From Plutella xylostella (Eukaryota; Arthropoda; Insecta; Lepidoptera; Plutellidae): 64,000 nt of DNA. Under the pieces are notes generated by a model. The model did not search any database. It was not told the DNA's origin and saw only the letters and a program-made list of their open reading frames with translations. This document shows positions 10,901 through 21,946 of the stretch, piece after piece (position 1 is the first letter of the stretch; every line of letters starts with the position of its first letter). The position numbers and the translations under genes were made by a program. The stretch spans positions 3,153,001-3,217,000 of the forward strand of contig NC_063991.1 of assembly GCF_932276165.1 (NCBI RefSeq), read 5' to 3'.

Positions 10901-13900
10901 ATTCGTGATTAGTAGGACTTTTTGGTATCATTCGCACCGTACTTTTGATTGAAAATTATTGCAAATAAACTAAAAACTACAAAATAAAATAATAATTAAA
11001 AAAATTAAAAAACCGACTTCAAAAAACCACTAAAATGTAAGAAATAATTTAAGGTTTACACAAATTCTACTCGTATGTGACCAGTGGCGGATTAACCTAT
11101 AAGCACGACAAGCACGTGCTTGGGGCCCCGGGCCTCCAGGGGCCCCCATCCTCTGCTGCTGTTTCATTTTATACCTACATTTTATTCATCCTCAATATGT
11201 CCGATGTAATGAGTTTAGATCGCATCCAGTGGCGTGCTTTGGGAGAGGCCTACGTCCAGCAGTGGACTGCTATAGGCTGATGACCAACCTTGAATGAATG
11301 AATGAAGTATCTAGAAGCTCGATACAGATCCCTTGAATTCTTAGACACCGAACTAAAGGGCCTACCACACGCGTAAGTATTACCACAGTTTTGCCTGCGC
11401 AGGCCGGCTTGTACTGTACATGGAATACTGTGCGAATGGGTGGTAAAACTGTATACCGCGCCAACCTCGAAGCGCGGCTTGCGCATTTTTCGAAATGTTT
11501 GAAATTTTAATAATTTTGCCATTCATTATATTCTCTATATTAGAGTATTCTCTAAATCTTTGAGTAGTAACATGTGAATGATTTTTTTAAAATTTTACAG
11601 CAATTTTTTGTCCACTTCGATCGTGTACGGTTTGATTTTTGGGAATAGCATGCAACTAGACTTTTTTCTAGTGAAAAAATTCTAGTGCTTTGCAAACATT
11701 GAAAATATACCAGTAGAAGAAATAGTTCCTCATTGGGAAACATTGTTTCTAGTTTCCACGCCGATGATTTTGACAAAAATGAGGCTTGCGCGTACTTAAC
11801 TGTGCCGTGCATATACTCGTACAATGTGTTGTTTTTCGAACCCGACAAACTTTAAGGGTGTATTCTAGGAGTGATTTCATCGAGAAAACACCCCCATATG
11901 TGGGGTCAAATCCCAATATTCTAGAAATGGCGGCCATTTTAAAGTTTTAGATAGTTAGTTATCAAAAAAAATCATATCTCGAGATTTAAACGCATTACGG
12001 ACATGAAATAAAATGATTTTATCCACAAAAGGTCATTTCTATTCAATAAAAATATGCACAACCGCTAAAAAGATACCTAAAATAAGTTACAAGCACTAGT
12101 TTAATCTAGGCTACGGTGCTCAAACATGGTCACTGACCGTGTCTCAAAAGTCCAAACTCAAGGTTTGCCAGAGAGCGTAGTATTGTGGTTGTAAAGCGAA
12201 CAGATCACATTCGCAACACCGACCTGCGCTCCAAAACTCAAATAGCTGACGTGGGTGCCAAGACTGCTAAACTGAAGTGGGACTGGGCGGGGCATGTCTG
12301 CCGTATGCAGCCGGAGAGGTGGGCAAAAAAGGCCATCCAATGGATACCCATCAACGGCCTCCGGCGCAGAGGCAGATCAAGAAGGAGATGGCGGGACGAC
12401 CTGGACAATTTTAGCACGGAATGGTGTGAGCAGGCCCAAGAAAGGGATAAGTGGAAAATTCAAGGAGAGACCTTTGCCCAGCAGTGGGACACTAAAGGTA
12501 GAGGAAAAAAAAAGTATCTAAAACTTTTAAATGGCCGCTATTTCTAGAATATTGAGATTTGACCCCACATATGGGGGTGTTTTCTCGATAAAATCACTCG
12601 TAGAATACACCCTTAAAGTTTTTTCGGTTTTGAAAAACAACACATTGTATACTCTAAGGTGCCGTGTGATAGCTCGTCGTACCTGCGCAGTTGTAACGGT
12701 GCCGGTGGTGATACTTGCGCGTGTCGTAGGCCTTTAAGGCAAGCAAATTTGTTTTTAAATGTTTTACCTACATCCTTTTTTATAGAAAAGTTATAGGACG
12801 TTTTAGCTATTGAACTGTTTTGTCACTCTTTGTCAAGGAACAAATTGTTCTAAATTAGGGGCCTACACAGGCTTTGTGCTTAGGGCCACCGATGCTCTTA
12901 ATCCGCCACTGTATGTGACAGTACAAATATACCTAAGCAGGAACTGTTCTTTCTTGATGTTGGTGCGGTGACAAAGTAATCTAAAGAAATATGGCACCAA
13001 GGTGCGAATTATGAATGAGAATGAGAATGAGAATGAGAATGAAAATATCTTTATTGTAAGAAAGTAGGTACACTTTGTGTCCTGGCTCCCAAACTAGATT
13101 GAACCGCTAGCCCGTTCATTGGATGGCGCTATTCAGTTGTACTTGTCACACTATTTTAACGCAAATAACGCACTTTAAAGCTAATTTATTTGCAAAAAAC
13201 TAACAATATAGGTGCTCTTTGTGTCAGCTGTTAGCTGTTAGACGCCATATTTGTTTTGTTCACCACCTGACTGATTTTAAGTCAGCTAACTAGTTGGACG
13301 TTTTGTGACGCTTGTACAATCAACGTTCGGCCTAGTCATACAACTGAATAGCGTCATCCAATGAACGGGCTAGTGGTTCAATCAAAAAGGAGATTAAACC
13401 AGATGCCTGCGACATATATAGCCAATCAGCCACGGGGTGGGCGTAATTTGTACAACTCCGTAAAAGGTAAAAAAATACAGAAAGCACGAATAAAATGCTG
13501 TGGTGCTGTCCCTTATCTTTTAGAAGTACAAGTCCTTCAGTAGGAATAGGCGAAGTGAACCTCTTTGGCAGTAAAAGTTATATGTATAATCAAGGGTCCT
13601 ATTGATATCGATTCTGAAGGCAGAAATTCCAAATTTAGAGATGTCAAAACCTTAATTTCTTTGTTTAAAATTCGACTCTATGATTGTTTCCGTAAATGTC
13701 ATTTTATGCTAGCATTTTTTTTAGTTTGACAGCGTTAAAATTAGAATATCTGCCTTCAGAATCGTCATCATTATCGCACTTTATACATCTCTGTAATTAC
13801 GATGTTACTTAATTTACGAGTAGTAACCCTATGTATTTATCCATCTTCCACACTAATCCACAGAATCAACTCGCACGTCACCGTAACACCCCACGATGTG

Positions 13901-16900
13901 CAGCTTTCCAGCGGCAACGCTCTCGAAGTCATCTCCAGATACGACCTGGTGCTGGACTGTTCCGACAACGTGCCCACGCGGTACTTGCTGAATGACGCCT
14001 GCGTTCTGTTGAAGGTTGGTCTTAGAAATTTATTTTAATATAATAAATTTTGTTTTTGATGCAAAGGGTATATATACAATCTTAGCCTAGAACTTAAATA
14101 AAAGGTAAAATTATCTTGAACTTTGCTTTTACTCTAGTCAAGTACAGGAACTATCAATTGAAATATCTTATTTCTTATCTGACATTTAATAATCTAAAGT
14201 TATGTAGATGAATTCTTGCACCTGTGTCTAATTGGTTTCGGTGTACTTATAGTGTATACAAGTGATGGAATTTTAAATTATATCCACATCCGTATTATTC
14301 TGCTGTTGACTTTTAATTAGAAATTTTATATGAATGATCTTAATCATTAAAAAAATAGACACTCAAAACAAAAATGTGTCCCGCTGTCAGCCTGCCAAAT
14401 ACTGTGTGAAACTCCCGTTAAACCTCTTTGAAACTAAGTATATTATGTATATTTTTATTTATTTGATTTCAGGTACCCTTGATATCCGGTAGCGCTTTAA
14501 AAATGGAGGGACAACTCACAATATACAATTACAGAGCTGAGAAAAATGACAATGAAAAGGTACTTAATTATATACATAACATTATACAGACTTTTAAGAT
14601 TTAGATTCAATTTAGTCATGTTCATTCGTTGTATTCAACATCATCGGTCTTTGATCATCACTAGTCCTTTACTTTTCAAGGTAATTATTAATTTTACACA
14701 TTCTAAAAGTGCTACGTAATTTATATTTATTGCAGCTAGCTGTTAAAATTAAATACTGCGATACTAATTTCTCCATGTCCACACATTCTGAATATTCTGC
14801 TTCAGCGCCATCTGTTGGTTGTAATCTGTACTTCTTGACAACGACAGTATACCACAGTTCCGTATATTCTTCCACCACAGGACGCGTCATACTGCGGTCC
14901 GTGCTACCGCTGCCTGTTCCCCTCCCCGCCCCCGCCGGAGATGGTGGGCAGCTGCTCGGCCAACGGCGTGTGTGGACCCGTGCCCGGGGCTATAGGTAAA
15001 TAATACTTGTTTTAACGCCATCTAGCGAGTTGAGTAGGAACTGTTCGTGCTTTAACGCCATCTAGCGAGTTGTGTAGGAACTGTTTACGCTTTAGCGCCA
15101 TCTAGCGGGGTGACTAGGAACTGACGCTTTATCTAGAGATGTGTGGTGAAACTGCACGTAACATGCAAGGCAGTTGAGTACTACTGTCATCTAGCGAATC
15201 TAAGCAAAACTATCAAACATGCAAATATTTTTACATTCATTTTTGATTCACGATGGTTGCAAGACGCATTACATGACTACATTACCAATACTGGCCCGTG
15301 TTACTGCTGTCTATCAAAAATTACAAAAGCTTTAAACTTTTATATTAAGGTATAGGTCATAGGTATACTTATTATATTCTTCCTCACCCCCAGGCACGCT
15401 CCAAGCTCTAGAAGCCATCAAGCTGGTGGTCGGGTTTCCGCACGGGCAGCTGCTGGTGGGAAGAATGTTGATCTTCGACGGAGAGGACGCTACTTTTAGG
15501 ATCGGTGAGTTACTGTGGTGTTTACTTACTGTATAAAGATTATGTACAGGGTGTTGCAATAATATAGTATACTAAGCCGAAAGGGGATGAATCTGGGGCT
15601 CATCCTGAACAACTTCTGTTCTATGAATTTTGAAAATTCACGAAAAAAAATATCATTAGTACACCCTTACAAAAGTTTTTCAGAATGAATCTCCTTCGGC
15701 ATACTTACCCTTGTTCTTACACCCTGTATTTCGTCGCTTATGACGTCGTATAACAAGTATGAAATCTTAATAATTTCTGACTATTACTTACTCCGTAATT
15801 TTCTCAATCAATTATTATAATTTTCACACCATTTTCAGTAAAACTCCGTCCGCGCGACCCCAACTGCGCGGCGTGCTCAGAGAACCCCAAAATAACGCAA
15901 CTGCTGGACTACGAGACGTTTTGTCGAAGCAAAGCCAAGGAAAAGGTTCGTTTCGCAAATATTTTTTATGTGCAAGAGTAGGTATGACGACCGTAGATAC
16001 AGAAGCAATATAAAAATGGCGGATTAACAATCTCGCTCTATCGTACATAATATTTTATTTCCTCCATGATTCACATAATTATAACTGACTGTAGATTAGT
16101 TAGCCACCAGCCTGCTTGCACGCCGAATATCATTCAAATAACTGGTACGGGGTAAGATAACTGCGTAGAGATATCAGATATCATAAAAAAACTAGAAAAG
16201 AAGAAAGATGCCGTGATTAATTTTTATTTTATAAAAAAGCTAATATACACTTATATCTTCTGACTCAAAAAAGATGCCACGTATTATTCGGTTTACAATA
16301 GTACTTTTGCTATTACATGTTTTTGTCTATGATTGCAAAATGTGGTGGCATTTTATTTTTATTTATTTATTTATGATATTTTATAATATTTTATTTCCTG
16401 AAACAACTGAGTGCACTGTGTGTCTACTGATAAGTGTTTTGTGCGCTTTATTTCTTCAAAATTGCGAATGTTGCATGCATGGGTAAGTCAAACTTTATAT
16501 TATATTTATTTACACATAATTATTTTGAAATATATGAAAAAACATTCGCGGTATTGAAATAAAGCTTTAATTTTTTTTGTTATTATTCTTATATGTATAT
16601 ATTTTTTCTGTTGTTACAGAAAAAGCAGGAAGCCAAATTGAAAACTCAACGGCGGAACGAAGAAAAGCAAAAACGAATGGCCGGCCGCAGCTACCTTGGG
16701 TTCAGGCGAGCAGAACAGAAAAACAAGGAAAAATGGATACAAGATGTCCCAAAAGAGGAAAGAAAAATCGGACCTCCTTGCAACTCCGAGTATTGTGCGA
16801 AAGGGATAGACAGACACTGCCCCGCCTTTGACGAGGAAAAGAGACAACGCATATTCTGTCACTTCTGGAACGAACTTGACTGGGCAGGAAAGAAGAAATT

Positions 16901-18795
16901 CGTTCGTTCCTTAGTGGCCAGTGTCCCGCCGAAGCGGAGAAGAGTTAAGAACAAAGAGGTATCACGTAAAGGAGATTCTAAGCTATACCACCTCTTTGAT
17001 GACAGCGAAAGAGTTCCAGTCTGTAGAATAACTTTTTTGAATACGTTAGGTTTAAAAGAGTCTATGGTTCGCTGGTGGTTGACGAATGAAGATGTGGTTA
17101 AGAAAACTAAAAAGCCAGTGAAATCTTTAAATGTAGATTCTTACATAGATCTGTTGCCTACAGCGCCACCTAAATGTAGTATCTGTAGGAATATGTCCAC
17201 TAAAATGTACATAGACTGTGATGGTATTAAGAACCAGTACCAACTTTATAATAAGTATGTGAAAGATATGAGAGCGGCAGGAGTTAATCCGGCGTCCAGA
17301 AAGACATTTTCTTTAGTATTTAAGGGGAAGAACCTTAGTATTTTTAAGCCTAAAAATGAGACGGATGTCTGTGACATGGTCAGTCAGCATAATCAGGAGT
17401 TGTCGGCAGTTGAAACGTTTTCGAATGTGAATTTGCAAGTTTTTGATAATATAACCGGTATATCGCAAGATCTGATGGCGAATATAACTTATAATGATGC
17501 GCAATGGTGATCTTATTCTAGACTATCTAGCTAGAAGCCTTACTTCATTGCTGAGTATTGAAAGTAACAGATGTTAATAAAATATCCCTTTGGATTTGAT
17601 AAATGATCTCTAACCAGTCACAATCGTTAGTAGGTACTGTCATGTGCAGAGAAACCTGGCCTCTCTCTCATAGTAACAATGTTTCTGAGAGGGGTCAGAT
17701 TTCTCTGCCTCATACTGTACCTAAACTATACGGGGTGGTGTTTTAGCAGTGACAGATGAAATAAAGTGAATTGAAGTATGAAAAATATTGTATATTAACG
17801 ATGAACTGTGAGAACTATGATGTGATTATTAATTTATTGATAGTATTAAGTATTTTTAAAACTCCTGTAAATAAATCTTTTTTAACTTAATCTGTGGTTT
17901 GATATTTTAATCATTAAAATAATGGAACTATCAACATATCGCTTTTAAATTCTAATCAGAACGGTAAGTCACTATAAAAATTAAGACCCATTATAAAGCT
18001 TGCCATAAAATATGTCACGAAACTACAATACTTAATATGACTAATGGCTAATTTACATTACAGGATCTCGATCTAAAAATCCTGGAGCCGCAAAACCGAA
18101 TAACCGCCACTCGCCTCGCTTCAAAACTGAAGGAAAACTTGGAAACTAGCGAACAACGCCATCTGTTGGTGGACGTGCGCAGTGAGCCCGAGTTCCACAT
18201 GTGTCGCATAGAGGGCGCTGTCAACTATCCCATAGACAGCTTGGATAAGAAGCAGGAGTTTGATAAATTGTTGGAGGCAATCAGGAGTTGTACTTCTCAA
18301 GGTTGGTTTACTTTTTGTGTCTTCAGCTGTGGGTATTCATATTTATCCTGGTCTTTTACCGATAATAACTAATACTAGACTTATGTCATGTTCTGATAAT
18401 ACCTAACTCATAATAACTAGCTGTTTCCCGCGGCTTCGCACGCGTAATTTCTAGTAATACAATTCCCCCATATTAATCATGTTAAACGTGTATAAACCTT
18501 CCTCTTAAATTACTCTTTTTATGAGCACTGACAAAAACCTGCAACAAAATCCGCTGTCTAGTTTTAAAGATACACACTACATACAGACGCAGGAAGCGAC
18601 TTTGCTTCATACTTCGATTATAATCTCCATTATATTCCAGTGACCTTCATATGCCGTCGCGGCAACGACTCCCAGCTGGTGGCTCAGAGGGTGCTTCACG
18701 CCATAGACAAGGAGCAGTGTGGACGCATCACGGACTTGACCGGGGGCCTGCATGCGTGGGCCAAGCTTGTTGATCAAGAGTTCCCTATTTATTAG
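7980..18795 (+). CDS. MOCS3: MOCS3/Uba4: adenylyltransferase and sulfurtransferase
   Basis: Eleven exons: 7980-8087 (donor uncertain), 8397-8506, 8857-8990, 9489-9609, 13864-14014, 14473-14559, 14881-14995, 15394-15504, 15839-15945, 18064-18301, 18641-18795. They total 478 codons plus stop, and the phases all match. The N-terminus is a coiled coil (MERIVQLETEIAELRKN). Next come the E1-like ThiF domain (YSRQILLP; VVGAGGLGCPAA nucleotide-binding loop), two zinc CxxC pairs (CYRC and CAAC) and the adenylyltransferase cysteine in GSCSANGV. The C-terminal rhodanese domain has active loop FICRRGNDSQ, with the persulfide cysteine present. The enzyme activates MOCS2A and Urm1 for molybdopterin synthesis and tRNA 2-thiolation in the cytosol. 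All key residues are intact. A poly(A) signal lies near 19235. Intron 9 contains another gene. Confidence 0.95.
9646..10143. mobile_element. MITE with CAATACCGGTATTG palindromes
   Basis: It is bounded by inverted GGGCATGCAATACCG / CGGTATTGCATGCCC ends. The interior holds many 14-bp palindromes CAATACCGGTATTG plus GGGATCCCGGTATT. A truncated inverted copy follows at 10428-10600. No target duplication was identified. Confidence 0.75.
10428..10600. repeat. Truncated second copy of the CAATACCGG MITE
   Basis: It begins GGGCATGCAATACCGC and repeats, in inverted order, the right half of the 9646-10143 element, including the CACGCTTTTT and GCGATTAAGATATAG segments. Confidence 0.75.
10631..10840 (+). 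repeat. Minisatellite, 21 units of 10 bp
   Basis: Twenty-one contiguous 10-bp units alternate between AGGACAGTTG/AGGACAGTAG and AGGAATGTTG without a single indel in register. It lies in MOCS3 intron 4. The minus strand is translatable only because the unit lacks stops, so it is not a gene. Confidence 0.95.
11225..11285 (+). mobile_element. LINE 3' remnant (short)
   Basis: It encodes QWRALGEAYVQQWTAIG followed by a stop, the usual C-terminus of a lepidopteran endonuclease-reverse transcriptase LINE. It is followed by an ATGAATGAATGA tail. Confidence 0.7.
12185..12510 (+). mobile_element. LINE ORF2 C-terminal remnant
   Basis: An open frame reads TAKLKWDWAGHVCRMQPERW ... RRRGRSRRRWRDDLDNF and ends with GETFAQQWDTKG. 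This pattern is typical of the tail of lepidopteran endonuclease/RT LINEs (RTE-like group). It lies within the hAT-like element between its inverted arms. Confidence 0.75.
13097..13383. mobile_element. MITE with 43-bp TIR (TGAACCnCTAGCCCG)
   Basis: The left end GATTGAACCGCTAGCCCG and the inverted right end GATTGAACCACTAGCCCG pair over about 43 bp with few mismatches. It is about 290 bp long and sits in MOCS3 intron 4. Confidence 0.85.
13601..13771. mobile_element. MITE family TTCTGAAGGCAGAAATT, copy 1
   Basis: Inverted ends GATATCGATTCTGAAGGCAG and CTGCCTTCAGAATCGTCATC flank a core with GACAGCGTTAAAATTAGAA. Two more copies lie at 49530 and 49976. Confidence 0.85.
15011..15130 (+). repeat. 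Three 40-bp tandem repeats in MOCS3 intron 7
   Basis: The units start at 15011, 15051 and 15091, each with the core CGCCATCTAGCG and GTAGGAACTG or GACTAGGAACTG. Divergence rises in the third unit. Confidence 0.9.
16468..17510 (+). CDS. Nested gene of unknown function, transposon-associated protein family
   Basis: It lies wholly inside MOCS3 intron 9 on the same strand. My model has a 15-nt first coding exon (16468-16482, MLHAW, donor GTAAGT), an intron to 16619 (acceptor TTGTTACAG), then exon 2 (16620-17510), for 301 residues. The N-terminus is a basic coiled region (KKQEAKLKTQRRNEEKQKR). It is followed by a Cys/His cluster (PPCNSEYCAKGIDRHC), a basic block (PPKRRRVKNKEVSRK), the segment VCRITFLNTLGLKESMVRWW and, near the end, KTFSLVFKGKNLSIFKPKNE before a TDVCD motif. 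I recall similar arrangements in a multicopy insect family, usually longer with a nuclease-like C-terminus, but cannot name it. The C-terminus is probably truncated. A poly(A) signal lies near 17576. Confidence 0.65.
17636..17732. mobile_element. Short palindromic MITE (CAGAGAAACCTGACC family), copy 1
   Basis: GCAGAGAAACCTGG is mirrored by GTCAGATTTCTCTGC around a short spacer. Similar hairpin elements lie near 53610 and 58224. Confidence 0.7.
18416..18640 (+). repeat. Lepidopteran AGCTGTTTCCCGCG repeat, divergent copy
   Basis: The start AACTAGCTGTTTCCCGCGGC and CTTCGC matches the start of the repeats at 20444 and 23298. It is located in the last MOCS3 intron. Confidence 0.65.
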
Positions 18796-19458
18796 TTATT
18801 AGCTGGATTGAGTGAGGCAATGCTGACTTTGTAACGGGTAGTAAATTATCTGATATAATTAATTAATGAATAATGGAGTCATACCACGTCAGAGTCAGGA
18901 ATACAGAGAATATTGGTTTTGGCACTAGTTTCAGTTGTACTTAGCATTGTCGGGTTAAGTTATAAGTATTTTTAAGGCAATATTAACTTTGATAAAATTG
19001 TTATTTTGAATATTTATTGTAAACGTTTGGGTAAGTATTTACTTCAGTATAAAGAGAAGTTTTACTAAGTAAAATGTATGAAGAGCCTGTTATATTACGA
19101 GTAGGTATAGTGATTGTGATTTACCTATACCCAACATATACCAAATACTTGTAGTAAAAGAATCATAATAGCTACATACATAAGGAATCAATTTTTATAC
19201 GATTTTATATGTACTTACCTATCATATTATCAATAAATAAAATTATGAAAAATAACCGTGTGTCTATTCGTAAACTTGACTGTCCATTGTCCATCACAGA
19301 GACATTTCCGAGGAATGAAAAAGTTCCACCCACAAAATGCCGACACCAAATAACCCCAATTTTAAAAACATTTACTTAAGTAGTTTAAAATTTAAATATT
19401 TAACAAATAATTTTAACATTTTAAAAGTTGGTAATATTCTGATGCGCTGTTAAATGTA
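18796..19458. other. MOCS3 3' flank
   Basis: It holds the 3' UTR with AATAAATAAAATT near 19233 as the likely poly(A) signal. Nothing else was recognised. Confidence 0.6.
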
Positions 19459-20396
19459 GGGGAGACCGGGGACAAAAGTAACAGCGGGTAGAAAGTAACA
19501 AAGACTCTGTGGACTTCTCCAATAGCCTTAACGTCCCAAGCGACCGCTGGTTGTCAGCATGCGATGCCCCCCGCGCATGATATCATTTTCCGCGCCCGTG
19601 CCGCGGTGCAAGGTTGTTTTAGTGAGCATTTGGTGGTTTTACACACCAAAAGTACGTTTTTTGGTGTTTATTCATTTAGTGTTTACGTAGAATTAAGATG
19701 ACATATGACAAGAACCATATGACTATTTGTTCATTGATTAATTATAAGATTGTCTGTAGCATGTCATAAATTGTTTTCGAACAACACGTGCTGTTTTATA
19801 GTTATGTCACCTGATATTTCAAAAATGGGGATGGGTACAAAAGTAACGAATTACTTACGTAAGTTTGCCATGTCACATTATAAATTTTTATTTTTTTTTG
19901 TTTTGATTAGATATTTGTGTCATAATATTGTATATTATGGCACAAATAAAACAACTTCTTAGCAGTTAATCAGTTTAAATGATGGATCTCATTTACAGTT
20001 TATATTAAGAAGTTTTTTTTAGTTTTGTCAATAAGTCATAAGTTTTTTTTAGTTTCGATAGTTTTTTAAGAAGTTTTCTTAACTAAACAATTTCGTTGTT
20101 TTTTTTGTTCTTTCTATTGAATCGTATTTATAACATTGGACAGAATTTACGGGTTGTTACTTTCGACCCATGCCTTGTTACTTTCGTCCTGACCATGGGG
20201 TCGAAAGTAACGATTTCCCTTTTTTTTGAGGCTTTAGAAATGCTAAAATTCGAGATGTATTAAGTAAACTAATAATGGATATTTGTAGACTATATACGAA
20301 AGTTTTATGTGACTATATTTATTTTATCGTAAATGTTATTAATAACGAGAAATCAGACAGAATCTACAAACTGTTACTTTTGTCCCCGGTCTCCCC
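19459..20396. mobile_element. 938-bp MITE with GGGGAGACCGGGGACAAAAG ends
   Basis: The inverted ends share at least 26 bp (GGGGAGACCGGGGACAAAAG, then TAACAG) and are flanked by TA on both sides, as for Tc1/mariner-type targets. Internal copies of GTTACTTTCG/CGAAAGTAACG recur around 20155-20210. No coding capacity. Confidence 0.88.
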
Positions 20397-20443
20397 TATA
20401 TTTCAATATTGCAGATGTCGTCGCCGTCATTCAGCTAGCCTTT

Positions 20444-20545
20444 TCCGTTTAGGAGTTACTAGCTGTTCCCGCGAGCTTCGCTACGCCTTAAAACAGACAG
20501 ACAGACAGACACAGTTACTTTCGCATTTATAATATTAGTTAGGAT
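20444..20545 (+). repeat. Lepidopteran AGCTGTTCCCGCG repeat, short copy
   Basis: It reads CTAGCTGTTCCCGCGAGC at the start, a (GACA)n stretch, and TCGCATTTATAATATTAGTT at the end, with a large internal deletion relative to 23298-23488. Confidence 0.8.
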
Positions 20546-20587
20546 TAGGATTTGGTGCTACGTTACTGGAACTTATTCAATGCACGT

Positions 20588-20727
20588 AAAGCCGGGTACA
20601 GACAGACCGGCCCAACGAACGCCCCATTGTTGGTTATATATCATACATAATACATGGCAGATTGCAGCAATGAAGGTAAACGAAACCCGTTCGTTGGCGT
20701 TGGTTTGGCCGGTCTGTACGCAGCTTT
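20588..20727. mobile_element. MITE (AAAGCnGnGTACAGAC family), copy 1
   Basis: The left end AAAGCCGGGTACAGAC plus GACCGGCC is mirrored by GGCCGGTCTGTACGCAGCTTTT. A second copy is at 35793-35911. Confidence 0.8.
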
Positions 20728-20775
20728 TGGCTCAAGGGCATATTATTTCCTGTAATTTTCGTACATTTTATATGG

Positions 20776-20889
20776 ACTCGCCGCACACGGCAGACGCCGG
20801 TGGCGGCCACACGCTGCAAATCGTTTCCCTACAAAAGCTTCTCGTGGCGGCGTTTGTGGCTGTGGCCGGTGGCCCGTGTGCGGCGACAC
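20776..20889. mobile_element. Short GC-rich MITE (TCGCCGCACACGG ends)
   Basis: CTCGCCGCACACGGCAGACG pairs with CCGTGTGCGGCGACA. Subterminal GGTGGCGGCCACA and TGTGGCCGGTGG are also complementary. Target duplication unclear. Confidence 0.7.
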
Positions 20890-21946
20890 TAAGTGTATTT
20901 TTTGAAAAATATAATAACTTGACCCCCCAAATATAGTAAGATAGAGTTCTCGGCGTCAGCGTCGCACTAAAACTGAATCATCCCTAAAGTTGATATATCT
21001 AGGTCCATACGTACTATGACTATGTTTAGCTGTAAGCTATGGTGGTCTTATACAGAGTGTATTTAACTTTCGAAGCGAAAGATTAATAAACTGGAATTCC
21101 GATATTGTTACTTTGTAGTACGCGTAGCGGCGATTGTACCTATACCTACACCGACTAAAGCGCCGAGCGAGGGTTACGCGTTCGATTCCCTACTGGAGCA
21201 AACGTTCAAATACCAGTTTTTATTAAAGAAAATATTCCGTCTGTTGTCTGTTACCATAACTACACCTACGCAGCGTTTTTTTTTATATACTTACCTATCT
21301 ACCTATAATTTTTTCGAATAGCTAAAGTTACTCAGTATGTCGATTTGTCGAATACATGTCTGCTGTTTTCCACTAGTTCACATCTATAGTTCATTCCGTT
21401 TTTTACAATGAATGAAAATTAGAGATTTGGACTTGAATGTTTTTACACCACCCTGTATAACGCAAGAGCCCGACCCCTTTCCGTGGAACTATCTCTTATT
21501 GGCCAATTACGAGCCGAGATTGCGCGCGCAAAAACCAAAATGGACGACAAAAAACAACCACCGTTATCAGTCCATCGCTTCGTTTGCAAAACTGAACAAC
21601 TTGGTAAATGGTTTGAAAGCATCAATGTATGTGAACCGAGGAAAAATAGACGAAACTGCACTCAACTGTTTTGTGTTCATTCAAAGAAGTGTTTCTTACG
21701 ATTTGGCTGTGTCAGGTGTTACGTTGTTTTCGAAATTTCGGTTTAAAAACTCTGCAAACGGAATAAGTTTTTAAAAATGGTTTGGAACCTAACTATTGCT
21801 GTTAAATTTAAATTCCGACAATCATTTTAACATCTTGCCATTGCAACACGTGATAAAAAAAAAACAAAACACAGTTTACAAAAAAAACTAGCCACTTTTT
21901 TTGGAGCAAAGACACTCACTTCCAAACAGCCAAGAAGATTTTCAAA

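Larger units (their letters stand above)
11082..12911. mobile_element. hAT-like non-autonomous element with 8-bp target duplication
   Basis: Ends are CAGTGGCGGATTAA and its exact inverse. Both are flanked by the perfect 8-bp duplication TATGTGAC (11074-11081 and 12912-12919), which fits the hAT superfamily. The interior holds a long imperfect inverted repeat (arms about 11355-11960 and 12515-12740) and two LINE 3' remnants. No transposase was seen. Confidence 0.88.

Noticed and set aside
10602..10937. 111-codon minus-strand frame full of STVL/CPQ repeats
   Set aside because: It is a translation of the 10-bp minisatellite, which lacks stops on that strand.
16274..16486. Hydrophobic 70-codon frame before the nested gene
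   Set aside because: Its frame is out of phase with the next exon. A 15-nt exon in another frame joins properly.
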